Position numbers and translations under genes: made by a program. This document shows positions 16,828 through 24,418 of a stretch of 43,806 bases of DNA, piece after piece (position 1 is the first letter of the stretch; every line of letters begins with the position of its first letter). The stretch spans positions 1-43,806 of the forward strand of contig NZ_RJUD01000100.1 of NCBI RefSeq assembly GCF_024343675.1, read 5' to 3'. Source of the stretch: Lacihabitans sp. CS3-21 (GTDB taxonomy: Bacteria > Bacteroidota > Bacteroidia > Cytophagales > Spirosomataceae). The notes under the pieces were generated by a model. The model made no database searches, had not been told where the DNA came from, and saw only the letters and a list, made by a program, of their open reading frames with translations.

Positions 16828-18696
16828 TCACCCCAACTCACTCAATTCCAACCACCTCAATTCTTTTTCTTCTAAATCATTTACTGTATCCTCCAATTTA
16901 TTAGAAATGTCCGCTATTTCATCAAAGGGTAAGTTGCCTGAAGATAGTTTTTCGGTAAGTTCAATTTTTAGTTTTTCTAAAACTTGTATTTCTTTTTCCA
17001 GGTTATCAAACTCTGTTTTTTCTTTAAAACTTAATTTACGTTTAGGCGAACTTTCCTTTACTTCGGCTATTTCAATAACTGCAGGTTTACTTTCACGGTC
17101 TTTTTTCTGTTGTTTGGCGTTTTCTTCTTGCCAAATTCTGTAGTCGGTATAATTCCCTGGGAAATCTTTTATTACTCCATCCCCTTCAAAAGCGAAGGTA
17201 TGATCCACGATTCTGTCCAAGAAATACCTATCGTGCGAAACCACCAAAAGACAGCCTCCATATCCCATCAAAAATTCTTCTAAAACGTTTAGAGTCGCTA
17301 TGTCGAGATCGTTGGTAGGCTCATCGAGTATTAAGAAATTGGGATTTTCTATCAAGACTTTTAAAAGCTGTAAACGTCGTTTCTCTCCTCCCGAAAGTTT
17401 CGATATCTGTGCATATTGGGTAGCCGGAGGAAACAAAAAGAGTGTTAAAAACGCCGAAGCACTGATTTCTCTGCCGTCGCCCATTTTTATAAACTCGGCC
17501 ACTTCTCTTACGTTTTCTATGACTTTTTGTTCAGGATCAAAAACCAAACCATCTTGTTTGTAGTAACCAATTCTTATGGTCTCGCCTTTTACTACTTTTC
17601 CAACATCGGGTTTTATTTCCCCATTTATCATTCCCAGAAGGGTGGATTTTCCCATTCCATTTTTACCAACAATGCCAATTCTATCGCCTTTTTTGAAAGT
17701 ATAATTAAATTCTTTCACAATTACCTTGTCTTTGAATGACTTACTAACGTGCTGAATTTCAATGATTTTATTTCCTATTCTTTCCGATTTTACACTTAGC
17801 TCAAGTTTGTCTTCATTGCGTTTACCAGAAGTTTTTTCCTTCAATTCATAAAAAGCATTTTCTCTGTAAGTGGCCTTGTGTGTACGTGCTTTTGGCTGGC
17901 GACGCATCCACTCTAATTCTTTCTTTAAAAGGCTCTTGTCTTTTTCAAGTGTAACGGCTTCTATTTCAGCTCTTTCGGCTTTCTTCTCCAAGAAATAAGC
18001 ATAATTGCCTACATATCGGTGCATTTTAGAATCTACCAATTCCATGATTCTGTTACAGACTTTATCTAGAAAATATCTATCGTGCGTAACCAAAAACAAT
18101 GTCGTATTACTTGATGACAAGTGGTTTTCTAACCATTCTATGGTGTCCAAATCTAAGTGGTTGGTAGGCTCATCCAAAATCAAAAAATCAGGTTCCTCGA
18201 TCAGAACTTTGGCAAGGGTCACTCTTTTTTGCTGCCCACCAGACAATTCGCCCATCAGTTTGTCCATGTCGTGAACATCCAATTTTCCTAAAATCTGCTT
18301 GACTTTTGATTCATAATCCCAACCGTCGAGTTCGGTTATAAGTTCTGTATATTTTGAAATGCCATCATAGTCGTTATGTTCAACTGCATATTCATAGTTT
18401 TTTATGGCCTCAGCTATTGGGTTTTTAGAGGCAAAAATGGTTTCTAAAACTGTGCTGGTTTTTGAGAAAATCGGGTTTTGGTTCAAATAACCTACCTTTA
18501 TCTCTTTTCTGATGCTCATTACGCCTTCATCAGCAGGTATTAAGCCCGCTATTACGTCCATTAATGAGGATTTTCCACAACCATTGGTGCCAATTAATGC
18601 CACCTTTTCTCCTTGGAGTACGCCAAATGATAGATTCTTAAATAACCATCTCTCGCCGAGGTTTCGGCCTAAGTTTTCTGCTGATAAATAATTCAT
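16828..18696 (-). CDS. ABC-F family ATPase, Uup-like
   Basis: A soluble protein of 622 residues with two ABC cassettes. First: Walker A GTNGCGKSS (~36-44), signature LSGGQQKR, Walker B FLILDEPTNHLD. Second: GKNGMGKST (~345), LSGGEKRR, FLILDEPTNDLD. The linker between them holds the charged helical region RRQPKARTHKATYRE. A C-terminal coiled coil of about 80 residues (starting KRKLSFKEKTEFDNLEKE) points to the Uup branch rather than EttA. ABC-F proteins act on the ribosome; Uup is linked to ribosome function and DNA-junction stability. No transmembrane partner is present. The gene is divergent from the phosphorylase gene. Confidence 0.92.
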   Translation of the reverse strand: MNYLSAENLGRNLGERWLFKNLSFGVLQGEKVALIGTNGCGKSSLMDVIAGLIPADEGVMSIRKEIKVGYLNQNPIFSKTSTVLETIFASKNPIAEAIKNYEYAVEHNDYDGISKYTELITELDGWDYESKVKQILGKLDVHDMDKLMGELSGGQQKRVTLAKVLIEEPDFLILDEPTNHLDLDTIEWLENHLSSSNTTLFLVTHDRYFLDKVCNRIMELVDSKMHRYVGNYAYFLEKKAERAEIEAVTLEKDKSLLKKELEWMRRQPKARTHKATYRENAFYELKEKTSGKRNEDKLELSVKSERIGNKIIEIQHVSKSFKDKVIVKEFNYTFKKGDRIGIVGKNGMGKSTLLGMINGEIKPDVGKVVKGETIRIGYYKQDGLVFDPEQKVIENVREVAEFIKMGDGREISASAFLTLFLFPPATQYAQISKLSGGEKRRLQLLKVLIENPNFLILDEPTNDLDIATLNVLEEFLMGYGGCLLVVSHDRYFLDRIVDHTFAFEGDGVIKDFPGNYTDYRIWQEENAKQQKKDRESKPAVIEIAEVKESSPKRKLSFKEKTEFDNLEKEIQVLEKLKIELTEKLSSGNLPFDEIADISNKLEDTVNDLEEKELRWLELSELG

Positions 18697-18841
18697 GTTG
18701 CAAGTTAGCTATAATGTTCGGTAAGGCACTTGCTGTCGTTTCGTTTTGTTAATTTTAATAAGGTTTTGTATGCTATCAAATAGTAAAATCGTAAAATTGA
18801 CACATAATTGGTAACTTGCATGTAAATATACTTTATACTTT

Positions 18842-20473
18842 ATGATAAACATTTTTAAGAACAAATTCAAAAAAGAGTACGCTAAATCCGTGGCATATTT
18901 CTCCATGGAGTTTGGTATTGACCAAGCTCTAAAAACGTATTCCGGAGGTTTAGGTTATTTGGCAGGTTCACACATGCGAAGTGCTCACGCACTCAATCAA
19001 AACCTGATGGGAATCGGGATTTTATGGAAATATGGCTATTATGAGCAACAACGCAATACTGATAACAGTTTACGTGTTTTTTTTAGGGAACAAATGTATA
19101 GTTTTTTAGAAGACACTGGTATTAGATTTCAGATAAGTATCAAAGGCCGTGACGTTTGGGTTGCTACCTATTTTTTGCCTTCAAATGTATTCAATTGTGC
19201 CCCCATGTCTTTCTTAACCACCGATACCGATGGCAATGACGAGTGGGCCAGGTCTATTTCGTATCATTTGTACGATAAAGACGCCGAGATGAAAGTAGCC
19301 CAGTGTATGTTGTTGGGCATCGGAGGAGCAAAGTTTTTGGACAAAGCCAATTTGGTGCCTGAAATCTATCATTTCAACGAAGCCCATGCGATTTCAGCTG
19401 TTTATTATTTATTGAGCCAGAATAGCGACTTAAAGAAATTGAAAGAAAAGCTGCGGTTTACCACACATACGCCAGAAGAAGCTGGAAATGAAAAACATAG
19501 CTTTGGGTTTCTTCAAAGTCTTGGTTTTTTCTGCGGATTAAATCCTGCGGAGGTTGCCCAGATTTCTGGAGTAAAAGGAGATTTGTTTAATCACTCTCTG
19601 GCCGCCCTGCGAGTTGCCAAAAAAGCTAATGCGGTTTCTAAACTACATGGTGAGGTTTCGCGTGATATGTGGGGGCATGAAGAGGGAATCTGTAAAATAG
19701 ATCACATAACCAATGCTCAAAATCGGGCTTATTGGGTAGACTCTGTTTTGGAAACCAATAGATTGAAAGGAAAAGGAGAGGCTATAAATGAGCGAAAAAA
19801 GGATTTGAAATCTGTACTTTTTAAAGAAGTAGCAGACCAGGTAGGCAAGATTTTTGATCCAAATGTATTGACCATTGTTTGGGCAAGACGTTTTGCGGGA
19901 TATAAAAGACCTGAGTTGATAACCAAAGATTTGGAGCGTTTTGAAAAGTTAATATCTAGCGGAAAAGTGCAAATAATATGGGCAGGGAAACCTTATCCCT
20001 TTGATTATGGAGCTATAGATACATTCAATAAGTTGTACTATATGAGTCATTTGTATAAAAACATGGCTGTTTTGACAGGATATGAGCTGAAACTTTCTAA
20101 AATGCTGAAAGATGGAACTGATGTTTGGTTAAACAATCCAGTAGTTACAAGGGAAGCCTCGGGGACATCTGGGATGACTGCGGCTATGAATGGGGCAATC
20201 AATTTGTCCACATACGACGGATGGGTTTGTGAGTTTTCAGACGACACCAATTCGTTTATTGTTCCGGTGGCTGATGGTTCAGATGGCTATTTGAGAGACA
20301 AAACAGACATGAATAATATACTGGATATGATAGAAAATGAGATTATTCCGATGTATTATGAACATCCCAAAAAATGGAATAAGATGGTACTTAAAAGCAT
20401 GAATGATGTCAATGAGTTTTTTGACTCGGACAGAATGGCGGATGAATATTATAAGAAAATGTATAATGCTTAA
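18842..20473 (+). CDS. Alpha-glucan phosphorylase family protein, atypical cofactor site
   Basis: A protein of 543 residues, the short form of the GT35 family. VAYFSMEFGIDQALKTYSGG at the start, YHFNEAHA, FTTHTPEEAGNEKHS, WARRFAGYKRPEL and the C-terminal EASGTSGM block are all family marks, which normally indicate glucan phosphorolysis to glucose 1-phosphate. In classical enzymes the block reads EASGT-x-x-M-K, and the lysine carries pyridoxal phosphate. Here DNA at 20177-20179 reads ACT, giving T446. I therefore call the family but not a proven phosphorylase. The ATG start gives a short basic leader before the conserved core. Confidence 0.85.
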   Translation: MINIFKNKFKKEYAKSVAYFSMEFGIDQALKTYSGGLGYLAGSHMRSAHALNQNLMGIGILWKYGYYEQQRNTDNSLRVFFREQMYSFLEDTGIRFQISIKGRDVWVATYFLPSNVFNCAPMSFLTTDTDGNDEWARSISYHLYDKDAEMKVAQCMLLGIGGAKFLDKANLVPEIYHFNEAHAISAVYYLLSQNSDLKKLKEKLRFTTHTPEEAGNEKHSFGFLQSLGFFCGLNPAEVAQISGVKGDLFNHSLAALRVAKKANAVSKLHGEVSRDMWGHEEGICKIDHITNAQNRAYWVDSVLETNRLKGKGEAINERKKDLKSVLFKEVADQVGKIFDPNVLTIVWARRFAGYKRPELITKDLERFEKLISSGKVQIIWAGKPYPFDYGAIDTFNKLYYMSHLYKNMAVLTGYELKLSKMLKDGTDVWLNNPVVTREASGTSGMTAAMNGAINLSTYDGWVCEFSDDTNSFIVPVADGSDGYLRDKTDMNNILDMIENEIIPMYYEHPKKWNKMVLKSMNDVNEFFDSDRMADEYYKKMYNA

Positions 20474-20484
20474 TTGAAAATGAT

Positions 20485-20510
20485 AAACCTCGACAGAAAA
20501 GTTGGGGTTT
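20485..20510 (+). terminator. Possible terminator after the phosphorylase gene
   Basis: AAACCTCGAC pairs with GTTGGGGTTT (two G-U pairs) around a short loop, just after the stop codon. The T run after it is poor, so this is a weak call. Confidence 0.4.
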
Positions 20511-20576
20511 ATTCGTTAATATGAGAAGTTTTTTTTGGAGAGAAACTTTCAAAGGCAAGATTGTAGGGCATTTTGG

Positions 20577-20607
20577 TTTAATTTTTTGCCAAAAAAAGCT
20601 ATCTTTG
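20577..20607 (+). promoter_or_regulatory. Promoter of the gldD operon
   Basis: TTTA at 20577-20580 and a perfect TATCTTTG at 20600-20607 are separated by 19 bases. The gldD start is at 20629. Confidence 0.6.
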
Positions 20608-20628
20608 TCATTTACCCTATTTTCTTAA

Positions 20629-21210
20629 ATGAAAAGTTTTTTAATTTTAGTTTTACTGGCTTTAACTATTGCTTGTGGCAACAAATCCACAGTCTATTAT
20701 CCGAAACCTAAAGGTTTCGAACGAATAGATTTACCCAAGCAAGAATACCAAATGCTGAAAGGAAATTACCCCTACACTTTTGAATATTCCAAAGCAGCTG
20801 TAATCACGCCCGACATAACTAAAGATGCAGAACCGTACTGGATTTTGGTTGAGTATCCATCTTTAAACGCCAAGATTCAGTTTACATACAAGCCACTTGA
20901 AGGTGATTTGACCAAATTAGATAAACATGTGGCAGATGCTTACAAATTGGCTTCTAAACATCAAGTTAGGGCTACAGCACAACGTGAGCAAGTGGTTCAA
21001 CTTAAAAATGGCAAAAAGGTGGTAATTATCGAAATAGATGGTGAGGTACCGAGCCACTTTCAATTTTATGCTACTGATACGTCAAAACACTTTTTACGTG
21101 GTGCGGTTTATCTGAATGCCGCCACGATGAATGATTCTTTACAGCCAGTTGTAGATTATCTTAAAGCTGACAGTCGAAGGATTTTGGAAACCTTAAAATG
21201 GAATAAATAA
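20629..21210 (+). CDS. gldD: Gliding motility lipoprotein GldD
   Basis: A lipoprotein of 193 residues: the signal ends in LTIAC with C16. YYPKPKGFERIDLPKQEYQ near the N-terminus, then YPYTFEYSKAA, PYWILVEYPSLNAKIQFTY and FLRGAVYLNA, match GldD, a lipoprotein required with the type IX secretion and gliding machinery of Bacteroidota. It is the first gene of a tight run; the next ATG follows its stop codon directly. Confidence 0.93.
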   Translation: MKSFLILVLLALTIACGNKSTVYYPKPKGFERIDLPKQEYQMLKGNYPYTFEYSKAAVITPDITKDAEPYWILVEYPSLNAKIQFTYKPLEGDLTKLDKHVADAYKLASKHQVRATAQREQVVQLKNGKKVVIIEIDGEVPSHFQFYATDTSKHFLRGAVYLNAATMNDSLQPVVDYLKADSRRILETLKWNK

Positions 21211-21420
21211 ATGGGAAATTGGATAACGGTTTTTAAAGAAAAAGATAGAATGCGTGCTGAGCTTTTGAAAAATGAGCTTGAAAACAATAATATAGAAACC
21301 GTTATTTTGGATAAAGTAGACCATAATTATCCAGTATTAGGTATTGTAGAAATTAAAGTTTTGGAGTCACAAAAGACTTTGGCTGAGCAAATAATTAATG
21401 ATTTTAGAATTGATGATTAA
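21211..21420 (+). CDS. DUF2007-domain small protein
   Basis: A protein of 69 residues. WITVFKEKDRMRAELLKNELENN, followed by a hydrophobic strand and VEIKVLESQKTLAEQII, is typical of DUF2007, a small ACT-like fold predicted to have a signalling role. It lies with no gap after gldD and overlaps the start of cdsA, so it is translated with both. This gldD-DUF2007-cdsA order suggests a stable operon. Confidence 0.85.
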   Translation: MGNWITVFKEKDRMRAELLKNELENNNIETVILDKVDHNYPVLGIVEIKVLESQKTLAEQIINDFRIDD

Positions 21421-22255
21421 AAAATTACGAGATAGATCGAACCTTACTCAGAGAATAGTAGCAGCACTTATCGGTGCTCCGCTTATTATCTTAGGAATTA
21501 TGTACAGTCCAACAAGTTTTTGGTTATTGATTTTGGCAATTACTGTTTTAACTCAATACGAGTTTTATAAACTTTTGGGTATGTCTGGTGGACTCCCGCT
21601 CAAAATTTATGGTACTTTCTGCGGAGCAGTGATTATTTCGCTTACTTATTTTATAGAGACCTACACCATAGATTTCGAGAATTATTACATCATGGTGCCG
21701 ATGCTTACGTTTACTTTTTTTATAAAGTTGTATAAGAAAAAGGATCCAAAGCCATTTGTAAACCTTGGATATACATTTTTAGGGATTATTTATGTGGCAC
21801 TTCCATTTGCACTTTTGAATGAACTGGCATTTTGGAAAGGGAATTTCCAGCCACTCTTGGTAATTGGCGTGTTTATTATTTTATGGTCAAATGATTCTGG
21901 AGCTTACATGGCAGGCAGGTTATTTGGTAGGCGTAAACTTTTTGAAAGAATTTCACCTAAGAAAACCTGGGAGGGCTTTTTTGGTGGAGCAATAATAGCC
22001 TTATTGGCCTCGTTTCTTTATTGGAAGTTCACTGATACGCTTTCAATGGATCAATGGCTGTGTATTGCGGCCATTATAGCCACAACAGGCACATTGGGCG
22101 ATTTGGTGGAGTCTTTGTTTAAACGGAGTATTGAAATCAAAGATTCAGGAAGTTTGATTCCAGGGCATGGTGGTTTCCTAGATAGGTTTGACGGGCTTTT
22201 GCTCTCTATGCCATTTATTCTTACATTTATAAAATTTTACGCCAGATTGAATTGA
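21413..22255 (+). CDS. cdsA: Phosphatidate cytidylyltransferase
   Basis: An integral membrane enzyme of 280 residues with about seven or eight hydrophobic segments. The C-terminal signature runs SLFKRSIEIKDSGSLIPGHG then GFLDRFDG, matching the CdsA pattern. It makes CDP-diacylglycerol from CTP and phosphatidic acid. I prefer ATG 21413 (MIKKLRDRSNLTQR), overlapping the DUF2007 stop by 8 bases; ATG 21398 would add five residues. Its TGA stop overlaps the TTG start of the next gene. Confidence 0.95.
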   Translation: MIKKLRDRSNLTQRIVAALIGAPLIILGIMYSPTSFWLLILAITVLTQYEFYKLLGMSGGLPLKIYGTFCGAVIISLTYFIETYTIDFENYYIMVPMLTFTFFIKLYKKKDPKPFVNLGYTFLGIIYVALPFALLNELAFWKGNFQPLLVIGVFIILWSNDSGAYMAGRLFGRRKLFERISPKKTWEGFFGGAIIALLASFLYWKFTDTLSMDQWLCIAAIIATTGTLGDLVESLFKRSIEIKDSGSLIPGHGGFLDRFDGLLLSMPFILTFIKFYARLN

Positions 22256-22953
22256 AATATTTATTAAGCATTTTCATATTCTTAGTGTTATTTGTGGCAG
22301 GTTATAAAGCTGATGCTCAAGGTTCTAAGAAGTTTATTACTTTCTCAGGTTTCGTAATTGACGGTAGCAATGACGAGCCTTTGCCTGGTGCTTATGTGAT
22401 TAATGATAGAGCTGGAAGGGGAGTGTTTACCAATTCAAAAGGCTATTTTATCTTAGATGTTTTTCCCGGTGATTCTATACTTTTCTCCTATTTGGGTTTT
22501 AGAAAACAATATCATATCATTCCCAAGAATGTGGGTTTAGACTATTCGGCGGTTGTAGAACTAAGTATTGATGCCAAAATGTTAAAAGAAGTTAAAGTTT
22601 ATCCATTCCGCACAGAAGAAGAGTTCAAAACTGCCTTCTTAGAAATGGAACTACCCAATGAAAAAGAACGGGAGATTTTAGAAAAAAATTACAGCAGCGA
22701 AAACATTAAACGTATGGCAGCTAACCAAGCCATGGGTTCAGTAGGTAACTATCGATATGCAATGGATCAACAGCTAATGCACCTTCAGGGTCAAAAACAA
22801 GTTACTCAGAATCCACTCACCAACGTATTTGCTTGGAGTAACTTCATTAAGTCTGTTAAAAATGGTAGTTTAACGGATAAGTCTTGGAAGAAAGGCAGTT
22901 ATATACCTACTGAAAAGGGAACGCGGGACAATATTTTTAAGGGGAGTAATTAA
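22252..22953 (+). CDS. Exported carboxypeptidase-like regulatory domain protein
   Basis: A protein of 233 residues. The TTG start overlaps the cdsA stop (TTGA) and directly begins a signal peptide (KYLLSIFIFLVLFVAGYKADAQ), which supports it. Residues about 30-115 form a CarboxypepD_reg-like beta sandwich: FSGFVIDGSNDEPLPGAYV, GVFTNSKGYFILDVFPGD, and SYLGFRKQY. The C-terminal half (FRTEEEFKTAFLEMELPNEKE, shortened here) is charged and helical and has no TonB-dependent receptor barrel. Such proteins are common in Bacteroidota envelopes with unknown partners. It is the last gene of the gldD operon. Confidence 0.85.
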   Translation: MKYLLSIFIFLVLFVAGYKADAQGSKKFITFSGFVIDGSNDEPLPGAYVINDRAGRGVFTNSKGYFILDVFPGDSILFSYLGFRKQYHIIPKNVGLDYSAVVELSIDAKMLKEVKVYPFRTEEEFKTAFLEMELPNEKEREILEKNYSSENIKRMAANQAMGSVGNYRYAMDQQLMHLQGQKQVTQNPLTNVFAWSNFIKSVKNGSLTDKSWKKGSYIPTEKGTRDNIFKGSN

Positions 22954-22965
22954 GATTTATATTAA

Positions 22966-23379
22966 CTAAAGTTTTGCTTTAATCTCATTCGGTAACAATG
23001 CAGGAATTTCTGAGTTCTTGAAATCTTTAATATTTCTTGTCACGATATATTCCATTCCATTGATTGAAGAGGCACAATAAATCTGAACGGCATCTTCAAA
23101 ATCTTTGTGTTTAGAATGAAGACTCTTTCTTAAAACATCCAAGTCAACAGGGATTATGGTAATGAATTCAAGTAGATTGTGCAGAATTACTCTTAGTTCT
23201 TTTTCTTCAATATATTTTTTTAAAAGATAATGAGTGGTTGCAAGACTATGAGAAGATGTGTATAGTTTTATTTTGTTATCCTCAGCAAGAGAAAATAACT
23301 CGATGGCATATTTGCTAAAAGGAGGTCTATCTGCAATCAAATCCACAATAATATTGGTATCAAGAAAAATATTCTTCAT
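22966..23379 (-). CDS. PIN-domain toxin (VapC-like)
   Basis: A protein of 137 residues. The PIN fold shows the first acidic motif FLDTNIIVDL with D7, an internal region DFEDAVQIYCA, and a C-terminal VTRNIKDFKNSE, giving the acidic metal cluster expected of a ribonuclease. It overlaps the upstream antitoxin gene by 4 bases (ATGA), a usual toxin-antitoxin layout. Target RNA is unknown. It is convergent with the preceding gene with only a 12-base gap. Confidence 0.88.
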   Translation of the reverse strand: MKNIFLDTNIIVDLIADRPPFSKYAIELFSLAEDNKIKLYTSSHSLATTHYLLKKYIEEKELRVILHNLLEFITIIPVDLDVLRKSLHSKHKDFEDAVQIYCASSINGMEYIVTRNIKDFKNSEIPALLPNEIKAKL

Positions 23380-23618
23380 AAGTGTTTCTTTTCCAAATAC
23401 TGCAATAGTTCTCCTTTCTCATCAAAATTATCAGGTAGTTTAACCTTTCCTACTATTTTACTTAATTTTTCTGAAACTTGGGCATTTTGTTTTTCTTCCA
23501 CAATAGAGGCTAGATAGTTTTCAACGATATTTGAAAGGCTTGTTCCTGTCTTTTTTGCGAACGATTTAGATTTCTCTATTATTTCCTTTTCAACGGTAAG
23601 TGTTAATTTGGTTGTCAT
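23376..23618 (-). CDS. Antitoxin, DUF6364-like ribbon-helix-helix
   Basis: A protein of 80 residues. The N-terminal TKLTLTVEKEIIEKSKSFAKKTGTS segment (shortened here) followed by LSNIVENYLASI reads as a ribbon-helix-helix DNA-binding fold: beta strand, helix, turn and helix. The C-terminal tail (KVKLPDNFDEKGELLQYLEK) would bind the toxin. It precedes and overlaps the PIN toxin. A perfect inverted repeat lies just upstream of its start and is the likely operator. Confidence 0.85.
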   Translation of the reverse strand: MTTKLTLTVEKEIIEKSKSFAKKTGTSLSNIVENYLASIVEEKQNAQVSEKLSKIVGKVKLPDNFDEKGELLQYLEKKHL

Positions 23619-23620
23619 GA

Positions 23621-23647
23621 TACGTATATTTTATTCAAATATACGTA
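23621..23647 (-). promoter_or_regulatory. Operator inverted repeat of the toxin-antitoxin operon
   Basis: Perfect 11-bp arms TACGTATATTT (23621-23631) and AAATATACGTA (23637-23647) are separated by five bases. The repeat lies 2 bases upstream of the antitoxin start and covers the -7 box. This fits autorepression by the ribbon-helix-helix antitoxin. Confidence 0.8.
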
Positions 23648-23666
23648 CAGCATGGTGAAGTCCAAT
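23636..23666 (-). promoter_or_regulatory. Promoter of the toxin-antitoxin operon
   Basis: On the minus strand ATTG (23663-23666), 19 bases, and a perfect TATATTTG (23636-23643). The -7 box lies inside the right arm and spacer of the operator repeat. Confidence 0.7.
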
Positions 23667-23721
23667 AAAAATTTATATTTTTTTAAGTTCAAGTAGTTTT
23701 TAATGAACAAATATAAAATGA

Positions 23722-24240
23722 CTACTCCTTATCCTTAAACCACCCAGAATAAAACACGTAATTGTTTGCAGTACGCATAAAAACCTCCCCCAGTTCTGGG
23801 CTAACATCTTTGATATATTTTGCAGGATTTCCTGCCCAAACAGTTCCAGGCGGTACTTTGGTGTTTTGTGTTACTATAGCACCGGCACCAATTATTGAAT
23901 TCTTACCAATGATGGCTCCATCCATGACTATGGCTCCCATTCCGATTAATACTTCGTCTTCTATCGTACATCCGTGCACTATGGCATTGTGAGCAATACT
24001 CACATTATTACCGATGATGGTTTTGGTTTTTTGATAAGTACAATGTACCACAGCACCATCTTGAATATTCACTCTGTCACCCATAACTATGGCGTTTACG
24101 TCACCTCTTACAACAGCATTAAACCAAACCGTGCAATCTTTGCCCATCGAAATATCACCGACAAGTGTAGCATTTGGTGCGAACCAGCAGTTTTCTCCAA
24201 AAACAGGAACTTTATCGAGAACAGGTAAAATAAGTGCCAT
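23722..24240 (-). CDS. Gamma-class carbonic anhydrase family protein
   Basis: A left-handed beta-helix protein of 172 residues with repeated hexapeptides (for example IIGNNVSIAHNAIV). Three histidines expected to bind metal are present: H66, H84 and H89, the latter two with the five-residue spacing seen in the family. R45, D47 and Q60 also match conserved positions. The protein hydrates CO2 or is a related acyltransferase-fold member; the CamH-like short form without the extra acidic loop is likely. It is on the same strand as nuo and follows nuoJ, with a terminator between. Confidence 0.9.
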   Translation of the reverse strand: MALILPVLDKVPVFGENCWFAPNATLVGDISMGKDCTVWFNAVVRGDVNAIVMGDRVNIQDGAVVHCTYQKTKTIIGNNVSIAHNAIVHGCTIEDEVLIGMGAIVMDGAIIGKNSIIGAGAIVTQNTKVPPGTVWAGNPAKYIKDVSPELGEVFMRTANNYVFYSGWFKDKE

Positions 24241-24248
24241 AATTGTAA

Positions 24249-24276
24249 ATAAAAAAAGAGGTCAATTAATGACCTC
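24249..24276 (-). terminator. Terminator between nuoJ and the carbonic anhydrase gene
   Basis: On the minus strand GAGGTCA and TGACCTC pair around a 5-base loop, followed by a T run. It ends only about 10 bases before the carbonic anhydrase start codon, and should stop transcripts of the nuo operon. Confidence 0.8.
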
Positions 24277-24283
24277 AAATGTA
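24276..24283 (-). promoter_or_regulatory. Candidate -7 box of the carbonic anhydrase gene
   Basis: TACATTTG on the minus strand fully matches TAnnTTTG. It directly abuts the terminator hairpin, so a transcript from here would start inside that hairpin. I see no -33 TTTG at 19 bases. Confidence 0.35.
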
Positions 24284-24330
24284 TAAATTTTTTCTAGAAA
24301 TGAATCTTTTCAAAAACAAAATCGGTTTAC

Positions 24331-24410
24331 ATTAACCAATTAACCAATTAACCAATTAACCAATTAACCAATTAACCAATTAACCAATTAACCAATTAAC
24401 CAATTAACCA
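24331..24410. repeat. Ten perfect tandem copies of the 8-bp unit ATTAACCA
   Basis: Ten uninterrupted copies of ATTAACCA occupy 80 bases, followed by a degenerate partial copy. The array is in the gap after the nuoJ stop codon. Perfect copies of a short unit suggest slippage and recent or variable copy number. The unit is not a multiple of three, and no reading frame uses it. Confidence 0.97.
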
Positions 24411-24418
24411 ATAACTAA

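Noticed and set aside
24331-24410. CRISPR array
   Set aside because: Units are 8 bases with no spacers; it is a simple tandem repeat, and no cas genes are near.
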